Source of the DNA: Adineta ricciae
Taxonomy: Eukaryota; Rotifera; Eurotatoria; Adinetida; Adinetidae
Assembly: GCA_905250025.1 (NCBI GenBank)
Contig: CAJNOJ010000075.1
Location: 352,831-416,830, forward strand
Length of the DNA: 64,000 bases
Direction: 5' to 3'
In this document: positions 29,501 through 42,268 of the stretch, piece after piece
Layout of the letters: every line of letters begins with the position of its first letter
How positions within the stretch are numbered: position 1 is the stretch's first letter
Program-made: the position numbers and the translations under genes
Notes under the pieces: model-generated
What the model was told of the DNA's origin: nothing
Databases searched by the model: none
The model's input: the letters and a program-made list of their open reading frames with translations, nothing else

Positions 29501-32500
29501 AAAAAGATGTTGGACTTAATGAATGAAACACTGAATTTCACATCCAATTTGGTAAAACGTTGTGAAAATCTTCGCCAAACATGGAAATCAGCTTGTGTAC
29601 ATTATGCACAGATTCTTGTTCAAACTTTGAATAATCTAGAACATTATGAAAAAGCTTTGACTCTGTTTGAAAACGTGAAAACAGATTGGCTAAGAGAATC
29701 CCCAAAAAATGCGATCAATCAGGATGAATTAGCAACTTTAGATGATTTGATGAAATTAATAAAAGAACAACAAAAAGAACGCGTTGAAATGAAAAATAAT
29801 AATTCCATAAAACAAATCAATTTGAAAGAATTAAGTGAAAAAATGAATATGAAATCATTACTTCAATATCGTGAATCACCAATGTTTAGTCAAATTATAT
29901 TTGAAAAAGTTGACGATCAATTTATTTCTTCACCATCATTTTTAAATATTCAATTTCAACCAATTGTTTTGCATTGGTCATCAAAGGAACCAAAAAGAAA
30001 ATTTATTTATCTTCTTAATCGGACAAATGAAACGATTTCAATTGAATTTATGAAAGATATGAATGAAAACTCCGAAAGTTCCTTTCAAATTCAACCAATC
30101 GAAACAACGATACGTGAAAATAGTCGCGAAGAAGTTCAAATCTCTTTTCTTGAATCGATTGATGTTGGAGAATTTATGGAAAAATGGATCATTTCTATAA
30201 AAGACCATTCTTTTGAAATTCCATTGAAAATTTCTGGTGAAATCAAACAATTTTTCATTTTTATCGATTTACCATTGATGGATCCGATGAAAATGAATTC
30301 AATCAAAACATTTTCTCTTGATTTTGGTTTTGTTGCTTGTGGAATTCAAGAAAAACTTCAAAAACAGTTTTGTATTGAAAATTCGACATCAGTTGATTTA
30401 CGAGTTAAATTACGTCGAGAAGCTGGTGCCACTGATCTTTTTGAAATTTCTCAGAAATGGTTTAATTTCATTCTCTCAGCACATGAATCAAAATCTTTAT
30501 CAATTCAATGGTTCATCCCAGCGATTCCTCGTGATTCAACATGTGTATACGAAATTTATTTCAGAAAAGATTTGAAATATCGTTTATTTTGTCAAGGAAA
30601 ATCTCGAAATATCGGATTTGATTTGATTCATAAGTCAAAGATTCTTCCAAAAGATCAATCTCGCATTACACTTCCTAGTTGTTTACCAGGAGAAATTCTT
30701 CAAGAAGAAATTCTCATAGAAAATACCAGTGAAGTCGAGATAAATATGAATTTCTTTATTGAAAATCAACCAAATGAAATTGAACTTTCTTTATCACATC
30801 AACAAGCAAATATTCCAGGTAAATCATCAATGATGTTCAAAATACATTTAAAAATGAAGAAACCTTATCAACAATTGATATCAACTATTGTTTTTCAAGT
30901 TTCTCATATTCAAAAAAATCTTGTTCATAAACTTATCTTACAAAATACAATTGCTTGGCCAGAATTAACTATTGATGGTAACAAAAATGATTTAACAGTA
31001 GAAATTGAGGGTGATTATAAAGAATATGGAAATACAATTTCTCTTTGTAATAATAGTTTAGTAACAATGAAAATTGATCATTTATATACAACATCAACAT
31101 CATTTACTCTTCATCCCGAATGTTCATTTCCAATTGAAATTTTATCTTATCAAACATTAATCTGTCCTTATGTTTATAAAATCGATAAAAAACTCGCTAA
31201 TTTTCATACTGCAATCATTGCTGACGGAAATTTTAAAGATAATCAAACAAAAATTGCGTGTCATTTTCGACTAATGATTCCAGCTATATCTTTATCACCA
31301 TATGTTTTACATTATGGTGCCGTAATTTCCAAATCTCCTACAAAACCATTAACAATTCATGTGAAAAACGTTGGAAATATCTCTGCAGAATTGCAATTGG
31401 AACGAATGGACACTGACACGTTTTTTATAAAAACTTTCCCAAATCAATCATCTTGGTCTTTGTCTGCAGGATCACACACATCATTAGTTTTATCTCTTCA
31501 CACAAAGGAGATCTCTTCCCTCGGTAATTTTACTTATATGATTCCATTGAAAATGAAACATTCGGGAAAGGAAATTCAAAATAAAAAACTAATCATTACT
31601 GTTCGATTTCGAAAGAAACAAAATTTGGATAAACAAAGATTATTAATCAATTTTCCAACTTCATGGGAATTTCTTCAGAATTCTTCAATATACGAACGTT
31701 TAAGAAATATTTTAGAAGATGACAAAGATTTACGTCAACAATGTTTAGCAATGGCATTGTGTCCTCTTCTCCTTCTTTTCGATGGTTTAAAAACTGTGAC
31801 AACACGATCAGAAATAATTCCAACTGATCTCTCATGTGATCAGATATTTTTATTAATTCAATCAAAATTATCTGTAAGGAACGGCAATAAGACTCCAATT
31901 GAAGAACAAATCGATCGAATATTGACCACATCGTGTTCATCAACTTGCTGGACAACATGGTTATCAATGGTTCGGGAACTTCTACGAAATTCATTACCAA
32001 ATTTAATTCTTAGTCTTGAAACATCAACACCAAATGAATATTTGAAATTAGCGATTGATTGTGCTGAACAATTAGCCATTCTAATCGAAGATCACGCAGA
32101 TAAATTGGAAGATCAAATTCTTGCTCGTCTTATCGAATACAGAAAAACTTCGACTCAATTCGACGACGAAAAATTTAAATCATTCTTGCACTACACAGCT
32201 GATTTGTTATTCAATCAGAATTCATTTCAAACGATACCTAATGAAGATGATCAAGAGCGAAAGATAAAATTTATTGAAACTTTGATTAAAGTTATACAAA
32301 TGAGTATCGAAAAGAAAACCTTGAAAGAACAATTCAAAAATTTTGTTATGGAAATGCAAACAGAAAATAATCGAAATATTTTGACATTTTTTCAACGATT
32401 CTTAATGTTAATCATTGAACGTGAACCAATTCATCAAGAAATTCTCATTGAGAAATTAAATGAATGTAACCTTCTATTTACTGATGATTTCTCAATGAAA

Positions 32501-35500
32501 AATCTGTTTTTTTCATTGAATTCATCATCATCATCATCAATACAATCTTTACAAAATTATATTAATGATCAAATTCAACAAAATCCATCAACAAATTATC
32601 TTTACAATTTTCTCATCTCATTAATTCCATTCGTAAATAATGATGATCAACAACAATCACTTTATGAAATTTTACATTTGCCTTTAACATTAATTTTATT
32701 GTGTTCATCATTATCTTTTCAGAAAAAAATTCTTTTTCGAAGTTTAGATCGTGTTATTTCCAATTTAACCAATTGGTTTCCTGATTGGTTCATTCTTATC
32801 AATGGTTTATGTGAAATTTTACAAGATCGTGTAGACGATACAAGACTAAGTGGCTTTCAATTATTACTCAAAATTGTCTTTCAATCAGATCCAAATGTTT
32901 ATTGTACGAAGAAAATTTTTCTCGACACGATTACTTCAATATTGAACTTAGGGTCAACGAATTGTCAATTCGTTGCAACGTTACTGACTAAATTGAATGA
33001 TAAAAACAGCTCACCACTGTTTTTATCATTAGCATTTCGATTAACATATCAAATGCGACGATCTAGTAGAAATGAGATTCGATGGTTAAGTATGTGTCAC
33101 TTAGAACATGACACATCACATCTTTCAGTAGATACCATTACAAATTCTTTACGTTCGACATTTTCAAGAAGAAAGGATATTGAAGAACGTTTTCTTCGAA
33201 GATTCGAAACAGCGGTTGATACGTCGGATATGAAAGAAATCTTGTCGATTCTATCAACTCTATGTGATATGACAAAAGTTTGTGAAGAAGACAGAGAAAG
33301 AAATCGTCTTTTAATTGATATCATTTCACATATTGGCTCAAATACAGTGTCACTTAGCAAAACAGTCGAATTGGGATTATCATTGTGTATTGCTCTACAT
33401 GACGCTACTCAAAGAATGGATTCAATAACAACACAATTCAATGATAGTCGAAAGAAATTTGAAACATCTGTTAACAATTATCAGCATGATCTACTTGCCT
33501 CTTTTAATCGAAGAAATCGTCTAGAAATCATCAAAATTCTCAGTAATCTTCTGAATAATCCAAGAGCAATATCTTTAATACAATTTTTGATCGATTTGAT
33601 AATCGACCAAATGGACGAACCCAATGCAAAGAATCTTTTCTTGAAACTATGTTCGTTAATGCCCCATGAGGATTATGCAAATTACGTTGGAAATATCGTT
33701 AAAGAAAAGATGACTAACATAGTCAAAAATGATCCGAAAAGAGATATTCTTGATTTAGCTTTGCAAATCCTCGAACCTGAAATAAGTAAATCGAGCAAAA
33801 TTGGTCTTGGGTCGGTCTTATGTAAAGAGAACGTTGATCCGATACAAAGCTTAAAAATGATTAAATGTTTGCTTCCGGAACTTCATCAAGAAAGTTTCGA
33901 ATCAGCTATTCAACAATGGAAACCAGGTGAAAGCAATGAAATCGACTTCATTGACAATCTTCGAGTCATATCAGGTCCTCATATTGCTTCTGCATTTCAA
34001 ATTTCATTAAATGCATTGAAATATTTGCAAAGAGATCGATTTCAAGCTATGCTCCATCTTTCGCAACTATGTTCACAACGAGCTCAAATTGTAGCGAAAA
34101 ATCTGTCCGAATTCTCCAACAATGATACATTCGATTCCAAGCATCTTAGTCGAATAACATTTGAACTTGTCTCAGTCTTATCTGGCTCTTATAGTACATC
34201 GTTACTCTTCAAAACTCTTGTCAATCTTTATGATCAAATTCAACTATTCAAAGATATTGATGTCATTGAAGCCATTGTACCAATTTCACCAGACATCGAA
34301 AATTCCTTGAAACAAATTTGTCAAACATGTTCAAAACTCTTTTCTCGTCGACTTACTTTAGACAATTATTTCGAGATCGCCTTTGAAGTTGCCGTTGCCA
34401 TGATTGATGATGACGAGATTGCCGAATCGATGAGAATTATTCAACAATCGATCAAACTTATTGAAAAGAAAAATTTTCGTTTATTCGCTAAACTGATGGT
34501 CGAACATTGTCTCGTTCGATCGTCCGATAAAGACAAACAAATCTCTCGAACAACTATTTGTTCATTACAATGTTTCTCTTCACTTGATGATCCATTGGAG
34601 ATTCTCTACGAAATAATGAATATCGATGAATTAAAAGTCAATTTGAAATCCAAACTTCAATATGTTTATGATCTCTGTCGAGAATTTCGATCGAATATGG
34701 AAAAACAGAAACGAACAGGACAAGAGATACTCATTCATAGTTTAAATCTTCTCAAATCATTTGCTGGTCGAGAAGCAATAGAAATTTCATTTTTAACAAC
34801 ACTTTTTCAATCAATAGAAGAAGGTCAACAACACCCAGCACTTGACGCACTCGTACAATACATCAACCATAGTGTTCCACGTGATCTTCGTCAAAATGTA
34901 TCCAAAACAATGAGTTCTTTACAACAAAAATTAAATGAACAAAAAATTGATCGACAGACAATTTACACTTTGACGAATAATTTACTTGATGAAGAGACGA
35001 AAAAAATGTTAATTGACGCATGGCAACATACTTCAATATTAACATTGAATTCATTTGAGCCAATGGAAGAACTTTTATCTGCTGCGTTAAGTGTTTTAAA
35101 GATTTTTAAAGTTAATACGACGATAACATCTCGTGTCGAAAAAATCCGAAAAATTCAGATCGAATTAAAAATTTTCTGTGAAAATGGAAACAAATTAGCA
35201 AATACAAATGAACTCAAATGTGAAGCACAATATATGAAATGTTTGGTCGAAAGTATAGAAAAACTATTCGCTCAACTCATTCCAAATGTATCTCCATCAA
35301 TGATCAATCCTTTCAGAATGATTCATCGAATTTGTGAAATTTTAATGGCAAAACAATTGTTAACACGAACATTCGATTCAATTAGACTTATTGATTTTGC
35401 TATAGAAACAATTAATCAATCATTAGAATCGTCAGTTGTATCGTCATTATCAGCAGATTTAACATCTACAACGATCGATGATATTCCTTGTTCGACAATT

Positions 35501-38500
35501 TCAACGCGATCAGTTTCTTTACCAACTTTCAGTTTTACAAATAGAGAATCGGAAAAGCGATCCGAAGACAAAGAAATCATTCCTAAAACCGTATCATTAC
35601 CAACAATTGATGTCGAATTTTCTCAGGAAATACGAGTACTTCATGAAATCGAAACAAAAATCAGAATTGATGCTATGCAAAACATTGAACAACGAACTTT
35701 AGAAATCGAAAGTGACAATAATATATTGAGAAGCCGAATGAATGATTTATATATAAATGAACAACTTGCTTTATATGAAATGATTAGTTACCTTACTAAA
35801 GCAAGATTACAATGTAGACATATTCAACAAGTTCTTGATGCTTTACAACAAATGGCTGTCAATGAGATGATTCCAGAAATTCTCAAACTTTCTTCCACAT
35901 CAATACCAAAAGTCATTTTAGCTTCAATTGAATTATATCAATCAATGAAACAAATTCAAGGAACAACAAATCCAATTTGTGGACATATCAAAGAAAAATC
36001 TCAGCAAATTCAAACTGATCTTATCAACGTTTTGGAGAAAATTCTTCAAACAGAATATCTTCGACAATTGTGCAAATCAAATAACAAAGCCCTTTCAGTT
36101 GCAGATTATGAAATACCAGCAAATGGACAAATGTCCTTGATGAATAAACGAACAATTGTCCATAGAACTGATTTACATCCAAAGATTGATGAAATTCAAC
36201 AAATGATGGAAGAGTTTGAAAAATCTAAATTGGAAGAAGATCATACTTTTGGAAATACGAATTTTCATCGTTTAGAACTTCATCTCGATCATTCCTTATT
36301 ACACAATGAAATCGAATCAAATCAATTAGATGATGATATTGAAGAATTGAAAGAAATGCCAATGGTTGATCAATCGATTGATTCATCAAATCATCGTGAT
36401 ATTCTCTACAATATCATTGAAGATAATCGACCAACTGATAAATCAAATCAAATCGTAGATACAACATCAATCGCGCAAAATTACATTCGTTTATCGACTG
36501 ACAACGAAATGAAAAACAATGAGAATGATCAGAATAAGAATGAAAAACGTCGTCGAATAAAAATTTCCAGAAAAAATATCGAACGTTTGAAGAAACATTC
36601 GGAAAAATTATTTCAAACATTGTTAAAATCGACTCAAACAAGTGAAATCGGAAAAATTAGTGAAGCATGTGACCCGGAACAACTTCCCGAAGTTCAACTC
36701 AATCAACCACGATACAGTTTATTGGCTCGAATAACTCGAAACATTCAAACAATGTTAATGATGCGTTTACGTTCGGTTTTAAAAGAACAACTTGAGAAAC
36801 CAAAAGATGAAAAAGAAGATTTACAATTTGAATTCATTTTTTGTGTTGATAATAGTGGAAGTATGAGTGGAAAAAAGATTCGTGAAGCTTTAAATACTTT
36901 AGTTATTCTAATGGAAACATTTCATCGTTTAGAATGGAAATATGGTGTTGTTCGATTTGGTACAGATCAAAAGATTCTTAAAGCATTAAATCATCAATCA
37001 ATGTATGAACAAATTCCATCAAATGGAAATGTTAATCTGAGACATCAGACTATTTCACGAGGACAATATATTTTGGAATCATTTACAACTGTTGAGAAAA
37101 CTTTACCAGCTACAGCTTTAAAACAAATCGCTCAAAATCGAGATCTTTTTGGTGAAAAAGCAAAATTAAATGTAAAACGATTTGTTATTATGATTACCGA
37201 TGGAATATCACCTCAAAGTGATGTTAATCAATTCAATGAACAATTGAAGAAAGCTAATGCTGATCTTTATATTGTTTGTATCGTTCCAGAACAACCGAGA
37301 AACGTCAATTCAACAACGATGAGTGAACAAGAACGTTTTGCGATTGAACATGAAGAAAAAGCGAAACAATTCAGTCAACGTGTGGCACCTGATCGAAATC
37401 GATTAATTGAAGTCGGACATATAGATATATTAACAACAACAGTTCTAAGTGATTTAGTGAACATAGTTAGATTAGCTACAATCAGTTATAATGAATCCAA
37501 TCGAATCAACTCTTTAGTATCATCAAATTCAGATGTTAATCAAATTTGTGTAATGAAACCAATGGTTATTTCACATTACCAAGATATTCAATCATGGCAA
37601 TCTCCTAAGATTGATTTTACTGGTCGATTTTATAATAGTGATCCAAATCGAAATTTAGATCAAAAACAGAAACAGATTAATTTGGATTTTTCTCATTCAT
37701 TCGATGAATTCATCAAACATTTCGATCAGAGTATGTCTGATCTCGAAAACAGTTATATCAATGCTGAAAATCAAACAAAAATTATGATCCAAACTGAAAA
37801 ACTCTTTCGCCAAATGGAACAACATTGTGAGTCATATATTATTGAATTTGTTCGAGTAATGGAAGAATATCTTTTACCTGCTTATAAACCAACACAATCA
37901 TTACCAGATACTCGTGGAAATCGGTTGTATATTCCAGGTGTTGTTCGATATCTGTGTACTCAAGGTCAATACAATCGAATTTATTTGAATCCGATCGGTT
38001 CACCGAAAGCGGAATATCGTATTGCGTTAATTCTCGATCAATCGGTCTCAATGACGGGACCAGCGTATTTTGCTTCAGTCGAGATTCTTTTCTCTATGTG
38101 TGCTGCATTAAATCGTCTTGGCATTGACGATTTTAACGTTCTATCTTTTGGCAGAGAGATTCGATTGATTAAAAGTTATAAACAAACGTATGATCGAGTA
38201 TTTTTTCATCATTTTCGTACAAATTCGAATATTGATGGTGAAACAACACTTCTAAGTGATGCGATTTTTGCTGCTGCACAATTACTTTTATTACAAACAA
38301 ATCATCAAAATAATTCTGGTCCAATGATGATCTTCGTTCTCACTGACGGTTATGATCATCGTACACATTTACTTGATCGTGTTTTGACTTATGTTGAACA
38401 ACAATCGATCACTGTTCTTGGTTTAGGAATTGGTGCGGAAGCGAATGGTGTTTGTCAATCATTTCATGATTGGATTATCGCCCAAAATCCTCATCTCACT

Positions 38501-39409
38501 TCAGATGCGTTCATTCAATGGTCAACTCAACAGACTGATGGTCAAACACCTAATGATAGTCTTTATCATAAAGCAACATTGTCGAATATTCGAACTGAAG
38601 ATGGTCGAACGTTTACAAAAATCGATGATATATGGAATGAAGATATGTGTAATTATTTTGATGAATTAACAAATAGTGCAGGACGAACAATTGATGCTGT
38701 ATTTTCCAATGAAGTTTATAATGCTCCGTTAACAGTTGAAGTTTGTTTTGTTATGGATTGTACATCGTCAATGGATCCTTGGATTGCAGCTTGTAAAACA
38801 CATATCCAATCGATTGCTGAAGGTATTGAACAACAAGTGAAAAACCAATGTGAGAAGAATACTACTTTACGAATGGCTTTCGTTGCGTATCGTGATTATA
38901 ACGACCGACAACGATATGATTCAATTGATTTTCAACCATTAAACATGATCGATGAAGTTCGAAAGAAAATACAGAGTCAAAAGGCAGAAGGTGGAGGTGA
39001 TACTTGTGAAGATGTTCAAGGTGGATTAAATGAAGCTTTGAAATTGAGTTGGACTAGAGATTCTATACATCCTGTTGCTAAAGTTCTTGTCTGGGTTGGT
39101 GATTGTCCTGGACATACTGATTTCTGTCATAATAAAGGACAAAAATGGGACAATTATTTAGATGGTCTTTCCGATGTACCATTGATGTCTGATCTCATCA
39201 AGCAGATCAAAGACGAAGAAATATTTTTATTGTTATCGGATTTTACAACTTATGTTCAATTGATGTTACAAAACATTGAAAAGATCTTTATCGATGATAG
39301 AAAAGAGTCCCAAGTGAAAAGAATTAAACTAAATTCACCTGATACTACGAAATTATTCGATGAAGTACAACGACAAATCAGTATAATCATTGCCAGTGAA
39401 TTCATGTAA
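11509..39409 (+). CDS. Gene B: giant midasin-like AAA+/ASH/VWA protein, about 9,281 residues
   Basis: Two exons, 11509-17579 and 17635-39409, with a 55-bp phase-2 intron. Six AAA+ modules follow a helical N-terminus. Walker A motifs are: AAA1 GETGVGKT (about residue 921, LLLDEMN, ATQNP), AAA2 GPEGSGKS (1376), AAA3 GPAATGKT (1671, ADEFD), AAA4 degenerate GPTSSKT (1981) with an acidic insert at about 2090-2250, AAA5 GPPGIGKT (2625, LFDELN, ATMNP), AAA6 GDDCSGKT (2978). Walker B acidic pairs are changed in AAA2, AAA4 and AAA6. A helical linker of almost 3,000 residues leads to ASH/HYDIN-like repeats (about 6120-6690) and more helices. Three VWA domains follow: DNSGS (about 8425), DQSVS (about 8820, after GNRLYIPGVVRY as in midasin) and DCTSS (about 9060, alpha-kinase-VWA type). 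Midasin is about 5,000-5,600 residues and has one VWA and no ASH repeats, so this is a divergent paralogue or new family. An AATAAA lies at 39496-39501. Confidence 0.85.
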
Positions 39410-39966
39410 TTGATCAAACGAGAAAATCTTTTTCCATATTTTAAACTTGATTGTTTTATCTTAATCACTTATACCTATCGTTTCTTTTGCTTTGAAATAA
39501 ACTTCCGAAAAAAAAGATGACTTTCTTTTATTTGTCTACAAATTACCAAAGTTAATATTCCAATAATCTCATTCATTTTGAGGAAACTGTGAATGTAGAA
39601 CTTTAATGAAACAGTTTATCGAAACATATGAGAATCTCTTTCCATTTTCATAGACGAATAGAATAGAATGAGAGATCGATTATCTATTTTTATTTGGATT
39701 ATTTTTACTTGCAACGAATGAAAGGTAAACTTCTCTGATTAAATTAGATGGCGCTTCAAACTGATCTTATTCTTATGAAGATCTTCGAGTATTGAATGAT
39801 ATTATCATCAAATACGAAGTGAATATCCTTTGATTGGAGATTTCATCAATAAGTTCAAAATGTAATTTCATATTCGTTGTGGATCGATTTTGTTGGTATA
39901 AATTGTATCAAATCAGATCTAATCTTTTTTATTTCGTTTATCTTTGTGTTTTTTTCTCTATTGTTG
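39410..39966. other. Intergenic region after gene B, before the GGT-like gene
   Basis: About 560 bp of AT-rich sequence. It holds the likely polyadenylation signal AATAAA of gene B at 39496-39501. No coding frame, RNA gene or clear promoter motif was seen. Confidence 0.5.
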
Positions 39967-42159
39967 ATGATAAGAAGAATGTCAACTAAAAGTGAATATC
40001 TAAAGTTAAATGAAAAAATCCATTTTGATTTTCAATCACGTCGATCTGTTGTTTATGGAACAAATGGAATTGTCGCATCATCTCAACCATTAGCATGTGA
40101 AGCTGGTTTAGAAATCCTACGAAAAGGTGGAAATGCAGCTGATGCAGCTGTTGCTGTTGCAGCTGCTTTGAATGTCACTGAACCATGTTCATGTGGAATT
40201 GGTGGTGATTGTTTTGTTTTGTTTTATGATGAAAAAACAAAGAAAGTTNATTTTCAATCACGTCGATCTGTTGTTTATGGAACAAATGGAATTGTCGCAT
40301 CATCTCAACCATTAGCATGTGAAGCTGGTTTAGAAATCCTACGAAAAGGTGGAAATGCAGCTGATGCAGCTGTTGCTGTTGCAGCTGCTTTGAATGTCAC
40401 TGAACCATGTTCATGTGGAATTGGTGGTGATTGTTTTGTTTTGTTTTATGATGAAAAAACAAAGAAAGTTTCTGGATTAAATGGAAGTGGAAGATCACCG
40501 AAAAATTTAACTTTAGAAAAACTTCGTGAAAAAGGTATTCAAGGAGATTCGATTCCACCGAATAATCTTAATTCAGTCACAGTACCTGGTGCTGTCGATG
40601 CATTCATTCAAACAGTCAAATCATTTGGTTCAGGAAAGATTTCATTCGATGAAATTTTCACACCAGCAATTCGATTAGCTGAAAATGGTTATCCGGTTTC
40701 AGAAATTACTGCAAATAGTTGGGCTAATGGAGAAAAGATTCTAAAAGAAGCATCTCATAATGCCAATGATATGTTAAAAAATGGTCGAGCACCAAAATCA
40801 GGTGAAATTATGAAAATGCCCAAATTAGCGAAAACTTTTCGTGAAATTATCGGTAAAGGTCGTGATGGATTTTATAAAGGATATGTTGCACAATCAATTG
40901 TTGATTTAATTCAAAGTAAAGGTGGTGAAATGACTTTAGAAGATCTTGAAGAACATCAGACAACGATTGTTGAACCAATTTCATTTTTATATCAACGAGA
41001 AAATCTTCCATCAGTTCGAATCTGGGAATGTCCACCGAATGGTCAAGGTCTTGTTGCACTTTTATCTCTTGGAATTTTACAAGAATTACAAAAACAAAAG
41101 AAAATTTCTTCATTAGAACAATATGAACATAATTCTGCAGAATATCTTCATATATTAATTGAATCACTTCGTTTAGCATTTGCTGATGGAAGATATTTTA
41201 TTCACGATCCAACATTTGAGCAAATTCCAATTGAAAATTTATTATCGGAAAGTTATTTATCGAAACGAACTGAACATTTTCAAACGACATCAATAAATAA
41301 AAATTTAAAACATGGAAATCCTGTCAATTCATCGGATACGGTTTATTTTGCTGTCACGGATGCACAAGGAAATGCTTGTTCATTTATATTTTCAAATTAC
41401 ATGGGTTTTGGTACTGGGGCCATTCCAGATAATTGTGGATTTACATTACAAAATCGTGGATCAAATTTTATTTTAGATCAAAATCATCCGAATTGTTTTC
41501 AAAGTCAAAAACGACCTTATCACACGATTATCCCATCGATGATTACTTATGAAAATGGAGATTTATTTGCTTGTTATGGTGTTATGGGTGGTTTTATGCA
41601 ACCTCAAGGTCATGTTCAAGTCTTTTGTAATTTATTACATTATCAAATGAATATTCAACGTGCACTTGATCTTCCTCGATTTTGTATTGGTCCATTTATT
41701 CCAAATGGAAATGAAGAAGATGAATGTCCAAGTGAAATCTTTTTTGAAGATGGAATCGANATGATTACTTATGAAAATGGAGATTTATTTGCTTGTTATG
41801 GTGTTATGGGTGGTTTTATGCAACCTCAAGGTCATGTTCAAGTCTTTTGTAATTTATTACATTATCAAATGAATATTCAACATGCACTTGATCTTCCTCG
41901 ATTTTGTATTGGTCCATTTATTCCAAATGGAAATGAAGAAGATCAATGTCCAAGTGAAATCTTTTTTGAAGATGGAATTGATGAAAATGTTCTAAAGAAA
42001 TTACAATCTTATGGTCATCAGGTGAAAACAATTAAATCATTTGAACGTGCAATGTTTGGTCGTGGTCAAATTATTTATCGTGTTTATAATGAAGAAAATC
42101 AATTAGTTTGGGCAGCAGCTTCTGATCCAAGAGGTGATGGACATGCTACTGGATATTAG
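39967..42159 (+). CDS. Gamma-glutamyltranspeptidase-like N-terminal nucleophile hydrolase
   Basis: The frame reads like the GGT family: an N-terminal half with [12 protein letters not shown] and CGIGGDCF, then a small subunit starting at a threonine in SSDTVYFAV (Thr codon 41339-41341), with [20 protein letters not shown] and [15 protein letters not shown]. In this family the precursor cleaves itself before that Thr, which becomes the nucleophile. Classical GGT cleaves glutathione gamma-glutamyl bonds; this subclade (DTVYF type, as in many fungal and bacterial homologues) may act on other amides. Start is ATG 39967 or 39979; a hydrophobic run just upstream lacks an ATG in frame. Two 221-bp segments are present twice around single Ns (40249, 41760) without shifting the frame. 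Counting each once gives about 580 residues, normal for the family. Substrate and localisation are uncertain. Confidence 0.85.
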   Translation: MIRRMSTKSEYLKLNEKIHFDFQSRRSVVYGTNGIVASSQPLACEAGLEILRKGGNAADAAVAVAAALNVTEPCSCGIGGDCFVLFYDEKTKKVXFQSRRSVVYGTNGIVASSQPLACEAGLEILRKGGNAADAAVAVAAALNVTEPCSCGIGGDCFVLFYDEKTKKVSGLNGSGRSPKNLTLEKLREKGIQGDSIPPNNLNSVTVPGAVDAFIQTVKSFGSGKISFDEIFTPAIRLAENGYPVSEITANSWANGEKILKEASHNANDMLKNGRAPKSGEIMKMPKLAKTFREIIGKGRDGFYKGYVAQSIVDLIQSKGGEMTLEDLEEHQTTIVEPISFLYQRENLPSVRIWECPPNGQGLVALLSLGILQELQKQKKISSLEQYEHNSAEYLHILIESLRLAFADGRYFIHDPTFEQIPIENLLSESYLSKRTEHFQTTSINKNLKHGNPVNSSDTVYFAVTDAQGNACSFIFSNYMGFGTGAIPDNCGFTLQNRGSNFILDQNHPNCFQSQKRPYHTIIPSMITYENGDLFACYGVMGGFMQPQGHVQVFCNLLHYQMNIQRALDLPRFCIGPFIPNGNEEDECPSEIFFEDGIXMITYENGDLFACYGVMGGFMQPQGHVQVFCNLLHYQMNIQHALDLPRFCIGPFIPNGNEEDQCPSEIFFEDGIDENVLKKLQSYGHQVKTIKSFERAMFGRGQIIYRVYNEENQLVWAAASDPRGDGHATGY
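40028..40470 (+). repeat. 221-bp direct duplication around a single N, probable assembly artefact
   Basis: 40028-40248 is repeated as 40250-40470 with no difference seen, separated by one N at 40249. The period is 222 bp, so the frame survives. It duplicates the N-terminal [10 protein letters not shown] region of the GGT-like protein, which a working enzyme would not have twice. Confidence 0.9.
41539..41981 (+). repeat. Second 221-bp direct duplication around a single N, allelic copies
   Basis: 41539-41759 is repeated as 41761-41981 around an N at 41760. The two copies differ at three bases that I can see (for example CGT/CAT and GAA/CAA), as two haplotypes or homeologues would. The same 221-bp unit length as the first duplication points to scaffold joining rather than biology. 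Confidence 0.9.
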
Positions 42160-42268
42160 TTATTTTCTATTTATTGTGATGTTCTATAACGAAAATCTTC
42201 TTTAAATGATGATAAAATACTTCAAAGATTTCAATTGAAAAAAAAATACAAAAGAAAAAGTTGATTTT

